This document shows positions 49,075-60,434 of a DNA stretch of 64,000 nt, in pieces. The DNA is from Larimichthys crocea. Taxonomy: Eukaryota > Chordata > Actinopteri > Sciaenidae. Made by a program: the position numbers and the translations under genes. Under the pieces are notes generated by a model. The model had not been told where the DNA came from and ran no database searches. It saw nothing but the letters and a program-made list of their open reading frames with translations. Location: NCBI RefSeq assembly GCF_000972845.2, contig NC_040016.1:18295732-18359731 (forward strand), in the 5' to 3' direction. The first letter of the stretch is position 1; every line of letters begins with the position of its first letter.

Positions 49075-52000
49075 ATGTCAGGCCGAAACGGGTCTGCAAG
49101 TGATGCAGACTGCCGGATCTCTGAGGACTGCCATGTCCCAGATGTTGAGCTGATGGAGCTGGGGCCACTGCTGGAGGAGGGAGGGGGGCGACAGGCAGCA
49201 TCTAAAGGCGCCCATCCAGAGGTAGGACTGTTTCAGACGACTCCTAGAGAAAAAGTTCTTATGTTATGGCTCAGTAGCTTCAGCGTCATCTCTTTTTTTG
49301 AAGGGGGCCGCGATGCTCGCCGACGAGGAAGAGGAGGACGATGAGGTGGGAGAGGTCCTGACTTTACCACTTCAGGCTCACCACGCCATGGAGAAGATGG
49401 AGGAATTTGTACACAAGGTAAAAAAAAAAAAAAATGTCACCTCGGTTTGATTAATGCAAAACTTTTATGAGTTTACAGCAACAATCCAAGGTCTTACTTG
49501 GCTGAAAAAGCCAGTCAACGCTTTGTGCTTTTGTGCAGGGACTTAAAATAAACCTGAGGTTGGTGTGGACAGATCAGCACATTTTATCCAGTCTGGTTTT
49601 ACTTCCTCTACCAACCTCAGCTTTTTGTGTAAGAGAATGGACACAGGTTCCTTTTAATAAAATATAGTTAATGTAATTACAGCAGTAACTTACGTCGGTT
49701 GGTAAACCTTCGGACATGAATGGAAATAGACTGTAATGTTGAACCAGCATAAATATTGAACGAGCTGCAACTCAACACCCTCGTCGTCTTAAAGGTGTAG
49801 ACGAGGTCCAATGTAATTCTGCGGATTAGCAGTGAGTTTAACACAGACACACAGCAGCAGGTTCAGGTGAATAGCAACAACCAGGATTTAACCTGTGACC
49901 TGCTGTAAGTGAGTCATGTATGGGTATTTTTTATGACTCAACGGCGGACGCAGGATTTGTGTCGTATACCGTGGGACACAAGTGTCAGCTTGCAACAAAC
50001 AACAAACTTATTTGTTAGTTAAAATACAGAACACACAGAGCTATTGAGAAGAAGACCGATACAGTATAAAGATCTTTAGATATTTAAACTGCATGTTAAG
50101 TAATCGTCTATTTAAATGCATTATTTTCTTTGTCAGCCTCGCAGGGTTTCTGTTCTCGAGCCATAACAATTGCAAATGTCTGTCTGCGTGAGTGAAAGCT
50201 ATGCTTGTTTTTCAGGTTTGGGAGGGACGCTGGAGGGTCATCCCTTTTCATGTCCTGCCAGAGTGGCTTAAAGACAACGATTACCTCCTGCATGGACATC
50301 GGCCCCCTATGCCCTCTTTCCGGGCCTGCTTTGGGAGCATCTTCAGAATTCACACTGAAACAGGAAACATCTGGACTCACCTGTTAGGTGAGAGAAAAAA
50401 ACCTCAGAACTGTTTGAACCAAATTTTAGCAGCAAACTCTAGTTTTGTTTACAACTACACGTTAGTTTAACTCTCCTCCTGTCTCTACTCTTGTTAAAAC
50501 TGCCTGTTTTTTCCTCCCCCTCAGGGCTCATCTTATTCATTTGTCTGGGCACGTTAACCATGCTGAGGCCCAACATGTATTTTATGGCTCCGCTGCAAGA
50601 GAAGGTAGTGTTCGGGATGTTCTTCCTGGGAGCTGTGCTCTGCCTCAGCTTCTCCTGGCTTTTTCATACCGTCTACTGCCACTCTGAGAAAGTGTCTCGC
50701 ACCTTCTCCAAGTAAGGCCACACACACACACACACACACACCACCAAACACTGTTTCTCACACGCTTGTCTTGTATGTCTTAAAGGAATCATTTGTAACT
50801 GTCTCTCCTGTTTTCCTGCTCTCGGAGTTGGCAGGTTTTTAATTTCAGGCGTCTTCACGCTGGATGTGCAGCTCCAGTTTGCCATCTAGAGTTCAGTTAA
50901 ATTAACGAGGATTACACTCGTAGTCGTAATTCAGAAAAATGGTCCATAGTTCAGCCAAAACTAACAACGATGATAGAGCGATCTGTGTTAGTGGATTTAT
51001 TTTATTAGAAGAATTTACAGTGTTTGTATTGAAGGATGAGGAGCTTTCTCTTCCAACGCTCTTCAGAGTTCAGAGTTATGCTCTTAGAAAATTATTCTCC
51101 GACGTGTGATTGCTGCAGTAATCAGTAGAAGGTTGGCGATTTGACCCCTGACCCCTCCTGTCTATGTGTCCAATGTCCTTGAGCATGTAATTGAACCCTG
51201 AACTGCTCGAGGCTGCCAGCACTTGTGACTTGTGGGTGATGTGACGCAGTGTGAAGCGTTCAGACCTCAATTTTTCTTCCTTTTTAAAAAAAAAAAGTAT
51301 TTATTAAACCAACTACAATTTGAAATATACAGACCACTATGAGTTTAAATTAACTTGGGATAGACTTTACGATCGATGATGTTGATCACAGTTCCTGTGT
51401 GAAAATGTCGATAATCAAAAGCTCGCTGCAGAGTTGTTTTATATTTCTAACCATGTATAAATATATATTTGTTTAGAAACATGTGAAAAACCTCTCAGCT
51501 GTTGTCTCTCTCTGTCTCTGTCACCCTCTTCTCTTCAGGCTTGACTACTCGGGCATTGCCCTCCTGATCATGGGCTCCTTCGTGCCCTGGCTGTACTACT
51601 CGTTCTATTGTTCCCCTCAGCCTCGACTTATCTACCTCACCATTGTCTGCGTCCTCGGCATTGCCGCCATCATAGTGGCCCAGTGGGACCGGTTCTCTAC
51701 ACCTCGTCACAGACCTACAAGAGCAGGTGCTGACCGGTCGAAGATAACATGCACAGTGTTTTCTCTGCAGCTGTTTGGTTATGAATAACTGCTGTGCTGT
51801 CTGGTAATATGTAGAAAATGAAGTCCAGTTCTTCTTTCAGGTGTGTTCATGGGTCTTGGATTAAGCGGCATTGTACCCACCATGCACTTCACCATAGAGG
51901 AGGGCTTTGTTAAGGCCACTACGGTCGGCCAGATGGGTTGGTTCTACCTGATGGGCGCCATGTATATCACTGGTGCCGGTCTGTATGCAGCCAGGATCCC

Positions 52001-52728
52001 TGAGCGCTATTTTCCTGGCAAGTGTGACATCTGGGTAAGTATTTCATGTGTTTGCATTACATAAAAGAACTTGGGAAAGTCAGGTGTTAGCTGCACAAAC
52101 AGCGAAGATGCTCATTTGCCCTGATGGAGGGTAAAATCTGCCGTGTTTAGACATTTTTACAGTGCAGTGCTTCATCTTTGCTTCGGAGCCAAAACAACAT
52201 ACAAGACTCTTCTTTTAATATAATAAAAAAAAGTCAAAGTTCTCAAATGTTAAATGTTATTTAACACAAGCAGGAGGACATTTCAACTAGATGAAATACA
52301 GTTTAAAATGTTCTCTGACTTTGGCCGTGCACTCTTGTATTTGTCAGTACTCAAGGTTTTTTTTTGTTGGTTCCAAAAAGATACAGATGTTCCCTCCACT
52401 TTGTCAGCTGCAGTGATTGTTCAGAAAAGACTGAAATCTTAAATTACACCTCACTGGAGTGCACAGCTGTTAATTTTACTCTGTGGGGGGACGAGGGAGC
52501 AGGTTCAGACACAGCTATAAGACAATAGATGGGTTTGTTTTGTTTGGCAAATTCTACCGAATGAAACTGATACTCGCGCCTCTCTTTCGCTCCTTCTAGT
52601 TCCACTCTCATCAGATTTTTCACGTCCTCGTCGTGGCCGCGGCATTCATCCATTTCTACGGGGTTTCCAACCTGCAGGAGTTCCGTTACGGCCTCGAGGG
52701 AGGATGCACAGATGACTCTCTACTCTGA
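49075..52728 (+). CDS. adipor1: Adiponectin receptor 1, seven coding exons
   Basis: Exons 49075-49221, 49304-49417, 50216-50387, 50525-50711, 51539-51726, 51841-52034 and 52600-52728 join in phase to 376 aa (human 375). The acidic cytosolic N-terminus (ELMELGPLLEE; EEEEDDE) is followed by LTLPLQAHHAMEKMEEFV and seven membrane helices of the PAQR family. Zn ligands are conserved: His192 in SWLFHTVYCH and His338/His342 in FHSHQIFHVLV, with Asp209 in LDYSG. The receptor binds adiponectin and signals through AMPK and PPARalpha; the Zn site supports ceramidase activity. The sequence matches ADIPOR1 rather than ADIPOR2 (TMLRPNMYFMAPL; end GCTDDSLL). Met 49075 is chosen because the only longer in-frame start would be a non-ATG codon before the acceptor at 49001. 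Confidence 0.96.
49418..50215 (+). other. ADIPOR1 intron between coding exons 2 and 3
   Basis: It begins with a GTAAAAAAAA donor region and ends TTGTTTTTCAG. Nothing else is recognised. Confidence 0.75.
51105..51250 (+). repeat. SINE-like fragment in ADIPOR1 intron
   Basis: GAAGGTTGGCGATTTGACCC followed by TGTCCTTGAGCATGTAATTG and AACCCTGAACTGCTC resembles the fish SINE phrase with GGTTCGATCCC...TGTCCTTGAGCAAGACACTGAA. It lies in the 827-bp intron 50712-51538, in sense orientation. Confidence 0.5.
52035..52599 (+). other. Last ADIPOR1 intron
   Basis: Donor GTAAGT, acceptor CTCCTTCTAG. No further feature is seen. Confidence 0.8.
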
Positions 52729-53440
52729 GAGTCCCGACTGTGACTCACCCATACTTCTTTATAGCCCAACAGACACCACATACACACACGCACACACGTA
52801 CATATACATGCACACACACTTAAAATGCTGCTGGAATTCAATATATAGTCACTTATTGCTCCTTCTGTACTTCTGGTTTGCGAACATCTTGTTTGGGTTT
52901 TGGTGGTCTTTCTGTTTGGCTCCACTAAAGTAGCATTAACTAGCCATAGAAGTACAGAGGAATCTTCAACAGGCACTACTTCTCCAATAAAAATGAAGCT
53001 TGAAGTCTGCAGTTTGTGATTAAAAACAGGATTTTAACCAAAATCTTAGATTCCTGTAACTGATGGTGATTTCTTAGAAGCCCACTTTAGTACCCCCGAC
53101 CTCTTCGTAGTCTGTTACCATTGCACAAAGAATGCAGAGAGTGTTATTTGTGCTGTAGCAGAGGGAACACACTGTAAACCATTCCCTCCCATGCAGGTTA
53201 GAGCATGAATGTACTGTACATCAGGAGTTAAGGTGCAGAGCAGCACCACTTAGGTGCTTTGGGGGGGGCCTGCACGTGTATTTGTATAAGAACGGTGAAG
53301 GTATAGTATACACACATATAGTGTGTGTGTATAGGTGTCACCAGATGTTTGTTCAACTAAGCTGACACCGGTTGTGAAGCTGTTTGTTTAAATCCAGAGG
53401 ACCACCACAAACCCAGCCATGCCTGCTCTGCAATAAAACA
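52729..53440 (+). terminator. ADIPOR1 3' UTR with polyadenylation signals
   Basis: AATAAA at 52986-52991 and at 53432-53437; the second is followed by an A-rich and then T/G-containing stretch. It includes a short alternating CA/TG section near 52775-52815. Confidence 0.5.
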
Positions 53441-53444
53441 TGAA

Positions 53445-54740
53445 CTGTACTCTGAAGGCCCAGCGAATACTCTAAAAAAAAAAAGAAAGAAAAAAAATCC
53501 CATTAAAACAAAATAAAATGCATTATTATGAAAGGAACACGTAGTTTAAATCCCATGAATATGATCCATAGATGTGGCTGAGTAACACGAATTAAGGAGT
53601 TGGATACTCATTTGAACTTTATACTGAATTAGAAGTTCCTTTGCATTTTAAAAGCCTTGTTTAATTTGACATATAAATGATTTTCAAGTTAAATAATGGC
53701 GCAAAAAAAAAGAATTGCAATTGTGCAAAAACATATAAGCTCAGTTCAGGTTAGATTAAGATGCTTGAAATGTTTGAAGTTTAAAAGAACTCCCCTGCCG
53801 TCATTTTTCAGTCAGACAACACGTCATCGGTTAATTTCTAGAGTAATAGTTCCTGGGCTACGCACAATGTACAGATCTGGATAGGTCAAATTGTGTTTTT
53901 GTTAGCTAGAGATCTTTCTTTTGTGCTAGATTTCAGATGCAATGAGAGGTGTAAATATCAAATGCACCTTTAGTGTATACTATTAAATTCAAAACTTTAA
54001 ATCGCCGTACGGGGTTTAAAAATGTGTTATGTATGATTGATATAAACTTTTAGTATTCCTGTGCCTTAGGCCAACGGAAATGTTTTTAAATGAAACGGCC
54101 TATCTTAACAGTCAAAGGAGCTTCAAAGATTTCCAGACCTTTTCTTGTTTTCCTTGCCATATATACAATCAAATCATTATTGAACTTACAACTCCATTGA
54201 TAGGTTGTATCAACTGCTGTTTAAGACTCCTTTTTCTAGATCAACTTATTCAAGCTTTATTACAAAGACTAAAACAATGTGTATTCTTGACTTTGTGTAA
54301 TGTCCTGTGTAGAAAGTGATAAATCATACATTTCGCTGAAATGTAAACATAAATATTTATTAATGGTAATCTTGGAAAATTATTGGAATACATTTTTTTC
54401 CACATGTACAAACCTGTTGTCCAATTTTGTTATGTGCGTGTTTCAGTGGTAAGAAAGATGTAACCCTTCCAGACATTAGCAGTAGGTGACTGTGAGGAGT
54501 CCGCTGCTCATCAGTTGTCTATCAGGTGGAGGAAAAAAATGTAACCTAGCAGGAAAAACCAAACAGTGAAGAAAAAGAGTCATGTTGTACTACAACCCAC
54601 GCCAGGAAACAGCATGAATTCATGTGCTTTGCATTTGCAAATGAGTGTCATGATACCCAGGGCTACTGCAACCCCGAACTTAGGTAGACATTAGCTGGAA
54701 GAACTATATGAAAATACATGTACCTACATATCTCATATAG
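53445..54740. other. Intergenic ADIPOR1-RABIF, left part
   Basis: AT-rich, possibly an extended ADIPOR1 3' UTR in its first part. No trace of a KLHL12 kelch or BTB reading frame is seen here on either strand. Confidence 0.5.
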
Positions 54741-55215
54741 ACATGACAGACAGATACTTCATTGATCCCAAAGGAAATTCCAGAAAATAAAAGGCTCATT
54801 CTAAGGTATCAGAAACATCATTATTTATTTTCAGGTGATTATACAAGAGTGAAAACATAGTTTAGGAATAGGACTTACTTGTGGAGTATTTTTACAGCAG
54901 TAAAAAGCAAAACATCTATTATAGAGATTATTTCTGCAACAATTGCTTAACCCAGTTGAATCTTCACCAGGTGTGTGTACACACACAAGAACTGTGACTC
55001 ACTTTGCTCTCAATTGTACATACAGGTATAGACATAAGTACAGTCAAAAGACAAGGGACATGACAGGTAGATGCAGACTTAACATAAAAACATAAACATA
55101 ACAAAAATAACTATATACATATTTAAAAGGTATATATATTTGCATAAATATAGATATATATGGACATGAGTATCTGTCTATAGACATTTGTAAACTGGGT
55201 AAACGACTGGTGATG
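54740..55215 (-). mobile_element. LINE 3' tails, minus orientation
   Basis: GACAGATACTTCATTGATCC and AAAGGAAATTC at 54749-54782 form a minus-strand L2-like tail. Then 54960-55215 is the reverse complement of 61050-61352: it shares the GTGTGTACACACAC word, CTCACTTTGCTCTCAATTGT, and TATTTAAAAGGTATATATAT. Confidence 0.6.
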
Positions 55216-55219
55216 GAAT

Positions 55220-55470
55220 AAATATGGTTTCACATACATACATACATACATACATACATACATACATACATACATACACACTGTGTGTATGTATGTATAT
55301 ATATATATACACATGTACTGTATACATATATATACACATACATATTTGTGTATGTATATATATATATGCATATATGTGTGTATATGTATACAGTGTATGT
55401 ATGTATGTATGTATACATATATATACATATATATATACTAATACATAGACACCACCCAAACACACACACA
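55220..55470. repeat. Alternating purine-pyrimidine microsatellite block
   Basis: (CATA)n, (TGTA)n, (TATG)n and TA tracts follow one another for about 220 bases, including self-complementary stretches such as CATACACACTGTGTGTATG. Frames through it encode only Tyr/Ile/His/Cys/Val repeats. A further AT-rich tract extends to about 55780. Confidence 0.9.
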
Positions 55471-55833
55471 TATTTCCCTATAAGATATATATCTCTATAT
55501 ATATTAGATATATATATATATACATAGAATATATAATACACACATGTAGTGTGACATATACCACGCACAACAACGTATCTATATATTTAGCTATGTGTAA
55601 TGTCTGTGTGTGTGGTATTATAATATTATATATTATAGATATATTCTATATCTCTCTAATAACTATATATTATGCTCTTATAGATATATATATCTAGATC
55701 TCTATATATATATAAAACAAATGTAGTTTTAAATTTTTATATATATAAAATACAAAATTATATTTATGTTTAAACATATATAACATCACTTCATAAACGT
55801 TCAATTCAAGTCAACAGTTTAGCCTAGTTTAGG

Positions 55834-55915
55834 TCGGAACTAAGTCGCGGCCGTGTGTTTCTGCACGGGAACATTCGGAACTAAGTCGCGGCCGTGTGTT
55901 TCTGCACGGGAACAT
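55834..55915 (+). repeat. 41-bp tandem duplication upstream of RABIF
   Basis: The unit TCGGAACTAAGTCGCGGCCG plus GTGTGTTTCTGCACGGGAACA and its T occurs at 55834-55874 and 55875-55915. It is GC-rich and CpG-containing in an AT-rich area, close to the RABIF promoter. Confidence 0.9.
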
Positions 55916-56087
55916 TTGGTGGCTGGTAAACGTCAGGACCAGCTGGTATGCTGCTAGCTTAGCTTTAGCTCCCTGTGTGTGACGGTGTCAGAGTTCCTCC
56001 ACCTGTTCCTGCTCCACCTGTTCCTGCTCCAACACCAGGTACGACTCTCTGGATCCATTCACACCTGTGCTAGCTGATGCTGACGGA

Positions 56088-56109
56088 CACGTGACGTGAC
56101 GTGACGTCA
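56088..56109 (+). promoter_or_regulatory. E-box/CRE composite near RABIF start
   Basis: CACGTG at 56088-56093 overlaps further ACGTGAC words and ends in a palindromic CRE TGACGTCA at 56102-56109, about 140 bases before the RABIF start codon. The words fit USF/MiT-type bHLH and CREB/ATF factors. Which one binds is not known. Confidence 0.5.
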
Positions 56110-56168
56110 GCGTGTTTGTTTTGATCCGAGCCTGGCGCTAATGAACTGAAGCTAGTTAGCCTTTGTTG

Positions 56169-56170
<2 letters not shown>

Positions 56171-56220
<50 letters not shown>

Positions 56221-56231
56221 TGTGTGTGTGT
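56171..56231 (+). repeat. (TG)n microsatellite before RABIF start codon
   Basis: About 60 bases of TG with one TTTG interruption, ending 17 bases before the ATG. A TGTGTCAG acceptor-like word follows, and a donor-like CACCAG/GTACGA lies at 56040, so the repeat may be in a short 5' intron or in the 5' UTR. Confidence 0.93.
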
Positions 56232-56247
56232 CAGTCAGGGGTCAGAC

Positions 56248-56403
56248 ATGGACAACGACCAGCAGTCCAAAGAGAGCACGGACCGGTCCGACCTGGTGTC
56301 TGAGGACGGGAAGAACAGCAAGTCTGTGGTGTGTCAGAGATGCGGGTCCAAGGTGCTGTGTCCGGGGATGGCTGTGCTGGTGGAGAAAGAGGTACGACGA
56401 CGG

Positions 56404-56438
<35 letters not shown>

Positions 56439-58952
56439 TGGAGGACATGATGAGTCATGAGGGCTCAGACAAACTCTTATCCTTGTCTTGTCCCTTGATT
56501 AAGTTTCCACTTTTACAGGGCAGAAGAAATAATCAAGGATACAAAGAGTGCTCTTACAGTGTTATGTTTGTCTGTCTGTGTGTCTACTTACTCTTTGAAA
56601 TGACAAGGTGACATCAGATGTAGAAAAATATGATTTAATAGCGTGAGGAAAGGTGGAGGTAGCAGAGATGAAGATGCTGAGGTTCTTCTTTGGGAGTGAC
56701 CAAGATGGATAGGACCAGGAATGAGTACATCAGAGGGACAGCACATGTTAGAGGGTTTGGAGATAAAAGTCAGAGAGGCCAGACTGAGATGGTTCGGACA
56801 TGTCCAGAGGAGAGATAGTGAATATATTGGTAGAAGGATGCTGAGTTTTGAACTGCCAGACAGGAGGAGGCCTAGAGGAAGACCAAAGAGGAGGTTTATG
56901 GATGCAGTGAAAGAGGACATGAAGGTAGCTGGTGTGAGAGAAGAGGATGCAGAAAACAGGGTTAGATGGAGGCAACTGATTCGCTGTGGGGACCCCTGAA
57001 GGGAAAAGCCGAGAAGAAAAGAAGAAGAGTGAGGAAGATGTTAAAAAGGTTTAAACAGACAAAACGTGGGTGTCCAAACTTCTTTTAAAGAAGAGATTTG
57101 ACAATGTGAAGATGCCGGGGGGCTGATACTAACATCTTAAAAATGAAAAGTTACATACAAATGTTCTGCAACAATTTTGCTTTCATTGTCACAATTATAA
57201 TTTTTTTTAAGTGATAATGTCAGCAAATCTAAAAACCAGTTCTTCCTTTCTTTCCACATGTGGAGTCAGATAACAAAGAATAAATTGTATGAACACGTTA
57301 AACGTTGCATGAAGTTGATACAAATCTGAACCTCATGTTCATTTTAAACACGACTTATTATGAGTAACGCAAAGTCTGTGAACATTTAAGTTTAAAACGT
57401 GTCACTCTTGCTCTTCTCTTTAACAAAAACATTCAGAAAGTAATATTTTGTGTCACATCTACAGATGTAGTATAACACCAGCAGTTATTTCCTTAGCGGT
57501 TCAAATGCTTCGTAATGTCAACCCAAAAAAAAAGCCAAATCTTCCAGCCGTACAGTGTCTGATAATCCTAGCAGGCCATAAATAATAATAATATTATAAA
57601 AATTAAGCTTTGGGCTGCATGAAATCTGACTGCGGGCCGTGGTTGGCCCCTGGGCCGTACTTTGGACATCAAATCAATTAAAATCATATTTTATTTGTAT
57701 AGCCCAAAGTCACAAAGTACATTTGCCTCTGAGGGCTTTACAATCTGTACAGGGAGTGACACCCTCTGTCCTTAGACCCTCAGTTCGAGTGAGGAAAAAC
57801 TTGCCCACAAAAAACTTTTAACAGGGAAAAAAGGTGGAAGAAACCTCAGGAAGCGCCACAGAGGAGGGATCCCTCTCCCAGGACGGACAGACGTGCAATG
57901 GATGTCACATGTAGAAGAAACTTTACCACTATACACCTATAAGATATACAATTTAACACTATTTACACATGTATAAATAACAGTTAAATAAAACCAAAAA
58001 CAGTAGGATAAAAGCCAGCCAAAGTAACAGTGAACTATACGATATATAAATCTAAAAACTTATAAAAGAATTTAGTGTTTGAGAGACTGTGCAGAGAATA
58101 CACTGATTGTTTAAAGTGCAGTATGCATGCAAGAGAAAATTGCACTTATGTAATTGCACAAGCAATTACGACAGCTACTGGACTTGACTTGGATTGTCTG
58201 ATATTTTGAGGGAGGATTTGTAGAGACTGATGTTTACAGGTAGGAAAGACTTCCTGTGTCTCTCTGTGGAGCATCTTGGTGCCAGCAGTCTCTGACTGAA
58301 GGAGCTCCTGAGTCTGTCAAGCACCTCATGGAGTGGGTGGGAGTCATTGTCCAAAATAGCCCGCACCTTAGACAGCATCCTCCTTTCCAACACCACAGTC
58401 AGCGAGTCCATCTGAATGAAGTGCTATGGATCAGTGGTGTTATAGATAGAAGTACCAAACATTATATAAAGTAGTCCGCACCTCGACCATTTACAGCAGT
58501 AAAATACTACCTACATGTTAATGCATTAGAGTGACTAGACTCCTTCCAGTTAGTCTGCCTCTATATGCAGAGACAGACATCCCACTTAGACTTAAGATAT
58601 AATGCAGCCTTTTCATTCGTATACTGAGGCCCTGTTCCACTATTGATTTTCGTCCCCTCAGAAGTGTTGTTATGTCATCCGAGGCTGTGTTTTCTCCCAC
58701 CAGCTGTTCTTACCATCCATGCGGAAAAAGAGCGGCCCCAGCACCACAGAGGGATCAGTGGACGGGGACACTCTGACCACCCACTGGTTTGTGCAGGACA
58801 TGTTCGATTTTGATAACGTGGGCTTCACGAAGGACGTGGGCAAGATCAAGTATCTCATCTGTGCAGATTGTGAGATCGGACCAATCGGCTGGCACTGTTT
58901 GGATGACCTAACGAGTTACTACGTGGCCGTGGAAAGGGTGAATCATGCATAG
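56248..58952 (+). CDS. rabif: RAB interacting factor (MSS4), two coding exons
   Basis: Exons 56248-56391 and 58704-58952 join in phase 0 to 130 aa (human 123). The Zn-binding Cys pairs are CQRC (29, 32) and CADC (101, 104). Family landmarks are LFLPSMRKK, HWFVQDMFDFDNVGFTKDVG and CEIGPIGWHCLDD, with YYVAVERV near the end. MSS4/RABIF is a cytosolic Zn protein that binds nucleotide-free Rabs such as Rab8, Rab10 and Rab13; it was first described as an exchange factor and now is seen mainly as a holdase stabilising Rab10. The Met at 56248 is the first in frame after the TG repeat and gives the family length. The 2.3-kb intron is filled with transposon remnants. The N-terminus has a few extra Asp/Gln/Ser residues compared with mammals. 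Confidence 0.95.
56404..56438. repeat. (GAT)n microsatellite next to RABIF donor
   Basis: GAT trinucleotide array starting 12 bases after the splice donor GTACGA at 56392. Confidence 0.93.
56640..57025 (+). pseudogene. RTE-clade LINE 3' end in RABIF intron
   Basis: The C-terminal ORF2 motif RLRWFGHVQRRDSEYIGRRM and then RRRPRGRPKRRFMDAVKEDM and WRQLIRCGDP are characteristic of RTE-type LINEs. The last open part is 56721-56999. Upstream sequence (56660-56720) is the same protein in a shifted frame. It ends in GAAGAAAAGAAGAAGA, an A/G-rich tail. Dead copy, 5' truncated. Confidence 0.8.
57060..57590 (-). repeat. Dispersed repeat, inverse copy of 45.5-46.8 kb sequence
   Basis: The reverse complement matches 46760-46790 (GTGTCCAAACTTCTT), 46095-46200 (GTTTAAAATGAACATGAGGT, GTTATCTGACTCCA) and 45500-45650 (TTTGAACC, GTGACACAAAATAT). 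It lacks the middle 45.65-46.09 kb, where the LINE sits in the other copy. Confidence 0.7.
57600..57910 (-). repeat. Abundant teleost interspersed repeat
   Basis: Words GCGGGCCGTGGTTGGCCCC, AGGGCTTTACAATCTGTACA, GAAGAAACCTCAGGAAGCGC and GAGGAGGGATCCCTCTCCCA in this order belong to a repeat present in very many copies in fish genomes. I do not assign a class. The strand is uncertain. Confidence 0.6.
58150..58420 (-). pseudogene. L2-like LINE ORF2 C-terminal fragment in RABIF intron
   Basis: The minus-strand frame contains MLSKVRAILDNDSHPLHEVL, LRSSFSQRLL and RHRKSFLPVNISLYKSSL, the tail expected of L2/CR1-type LINE ORF2 proteins (DNSxHPL and RxxSFxP motifs). 5' truncated and inactive. Confidence 0.75.
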
Positions 58953-59160
58953 TCGAAATGCATACAAGAACTTTAAAAACAAATGTGTTGGCAGGCTATG
59001 CATCTTTTCATGGATTTACACCATCTCTCACACACACACTTACATATGATGTTATGTGTACATTTTTTTTATGATAACAGGACTTCCATTCCCCTCTCTC
59101 ACACTGACAACAGTACGACCATGCCGATCTAATAAAGTTGTTTTTGTGGAAGCCGATGTT
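58953..59160 (+). terminator. RABIF 3' UTR with polyadenylation signal
   Basis: AATAAA at 59131-59136, followed by GTTGTTTTTGTGG, a good GT-rich downstream element. This gives a 3' UTR of about 200 bases. Confidence 0.65.
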
Positions 59161-59164
59161 GAAT

Positions 59165-60430
59165 GGCATCCTGCGGCTGTTTCCTGGACAGTGTGATGCT
59201 GAAGTTCACTTCATCTGAGTGTCCTGTAACCTACAAAAATTACAAGATGAAGACTGTTTCTGTGTTTACCATGTGTGGAATTCATCTGTAATAATAAAAA
59301 TAATAATCCTAAAATAGTTAAGTGTTTAAAGGATCAGATTTATTAATCAAATATCAATTTTGATACTTGATTAAGCTTTAAGGTCAGTTATTAGCGGGAA
59401 TCCATGAATTCCAGCTACAGAAATGTATTTTCTGTTTTACTTTGTTGTTTTTATCATCTTAATTTTGCTTTGGGATTTTAGGCCTCTGGTCGGACATTTT
59501 ATAAGATAATTTTACTTAATTGTAAATAATGATTTGTTGGAGCCCTAAACTAAAATCAGGTCCCAATTTGTGTGCGCACGTGTCCTAAAGATAAAGGTAG
59601 AAGAATAGGAAGATATAGACTGAAGATAACGTCACTTATGAGGGAGCAAGGAGGCTGTTTAACCTCCTTAAGTTCATTTTGGGTGTGGGTCTACGTTTTG
59701 CCACTAGATGTCCTGATTTCAGCATCTGTGACAAACATTTCTGCATATCAATAGTGGGCTCATTATCATAATTTTGTTTGTGTGTGTGTGTGTGTTGTGC
59801 ACCTGTTAACTGAAGGCTCTGCCCACACCCTGCCAGTGGTGGTAGCCACTGTAGTGTATGTTTAAAAACTGACATTAGATAATATGTGGATCATCTTACA
59901 TGAAGAGGTCACACTATGCAAAGATGTAGAATGTCTAGATTCATTAAAGTGTTAAAGTGAATGAATCTATACATAACACAAGAGACAAATACTTTTAGTT
60001 TGTGATGATCCAAAGTATTTTTTTTTTGTCAGAATCTTTAAATAAGTGCAGCTGATTTCGAAAGACACCTGCTAACCGTTAGTCTACTGTCTGCAACGGG
60101 AAGTTCAAATGAAACAGAGAACGGCGACATTCAAATCAGACTTATTTGCAGAGTGAAACACATGAAGTGGCATGCCACGCTCACTCACTGTTGAGAACAT
60201 AAGCTTCAGCTGAAAATGTTAACTCTCAGTCAAATCAAGTCAACTTCATTTACAGTAAAATCTGTTCATCACGCATCAAGGGACAGCTTTCACACCCCTT
60301 AAGTTAATATGTTATTTTACTTTTTTATGGAACTATATCAGCATCATTCTTCCATTAAAAGGTGGTTTAAGATTGTGCGATTGATCGATATAAGACTGAC
60401 AGATAATAGATACAAAAGCAGGTACATGTG
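59165..60430. other. Intergenic RABIF-KDM5B, left part
   Basis: AT-rich with a TG microsatellite at about 59777-59795. No gene is recognised. Confidence 0.5.
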
Positions 60431-60434
60431 TGAA

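Noticed and set aside
55123..55568. Overlapping Tyr/Ile/Cys/Val-rich open frames on both strands
   Set aside because: They are translations of CATA/TATG microsatellites.
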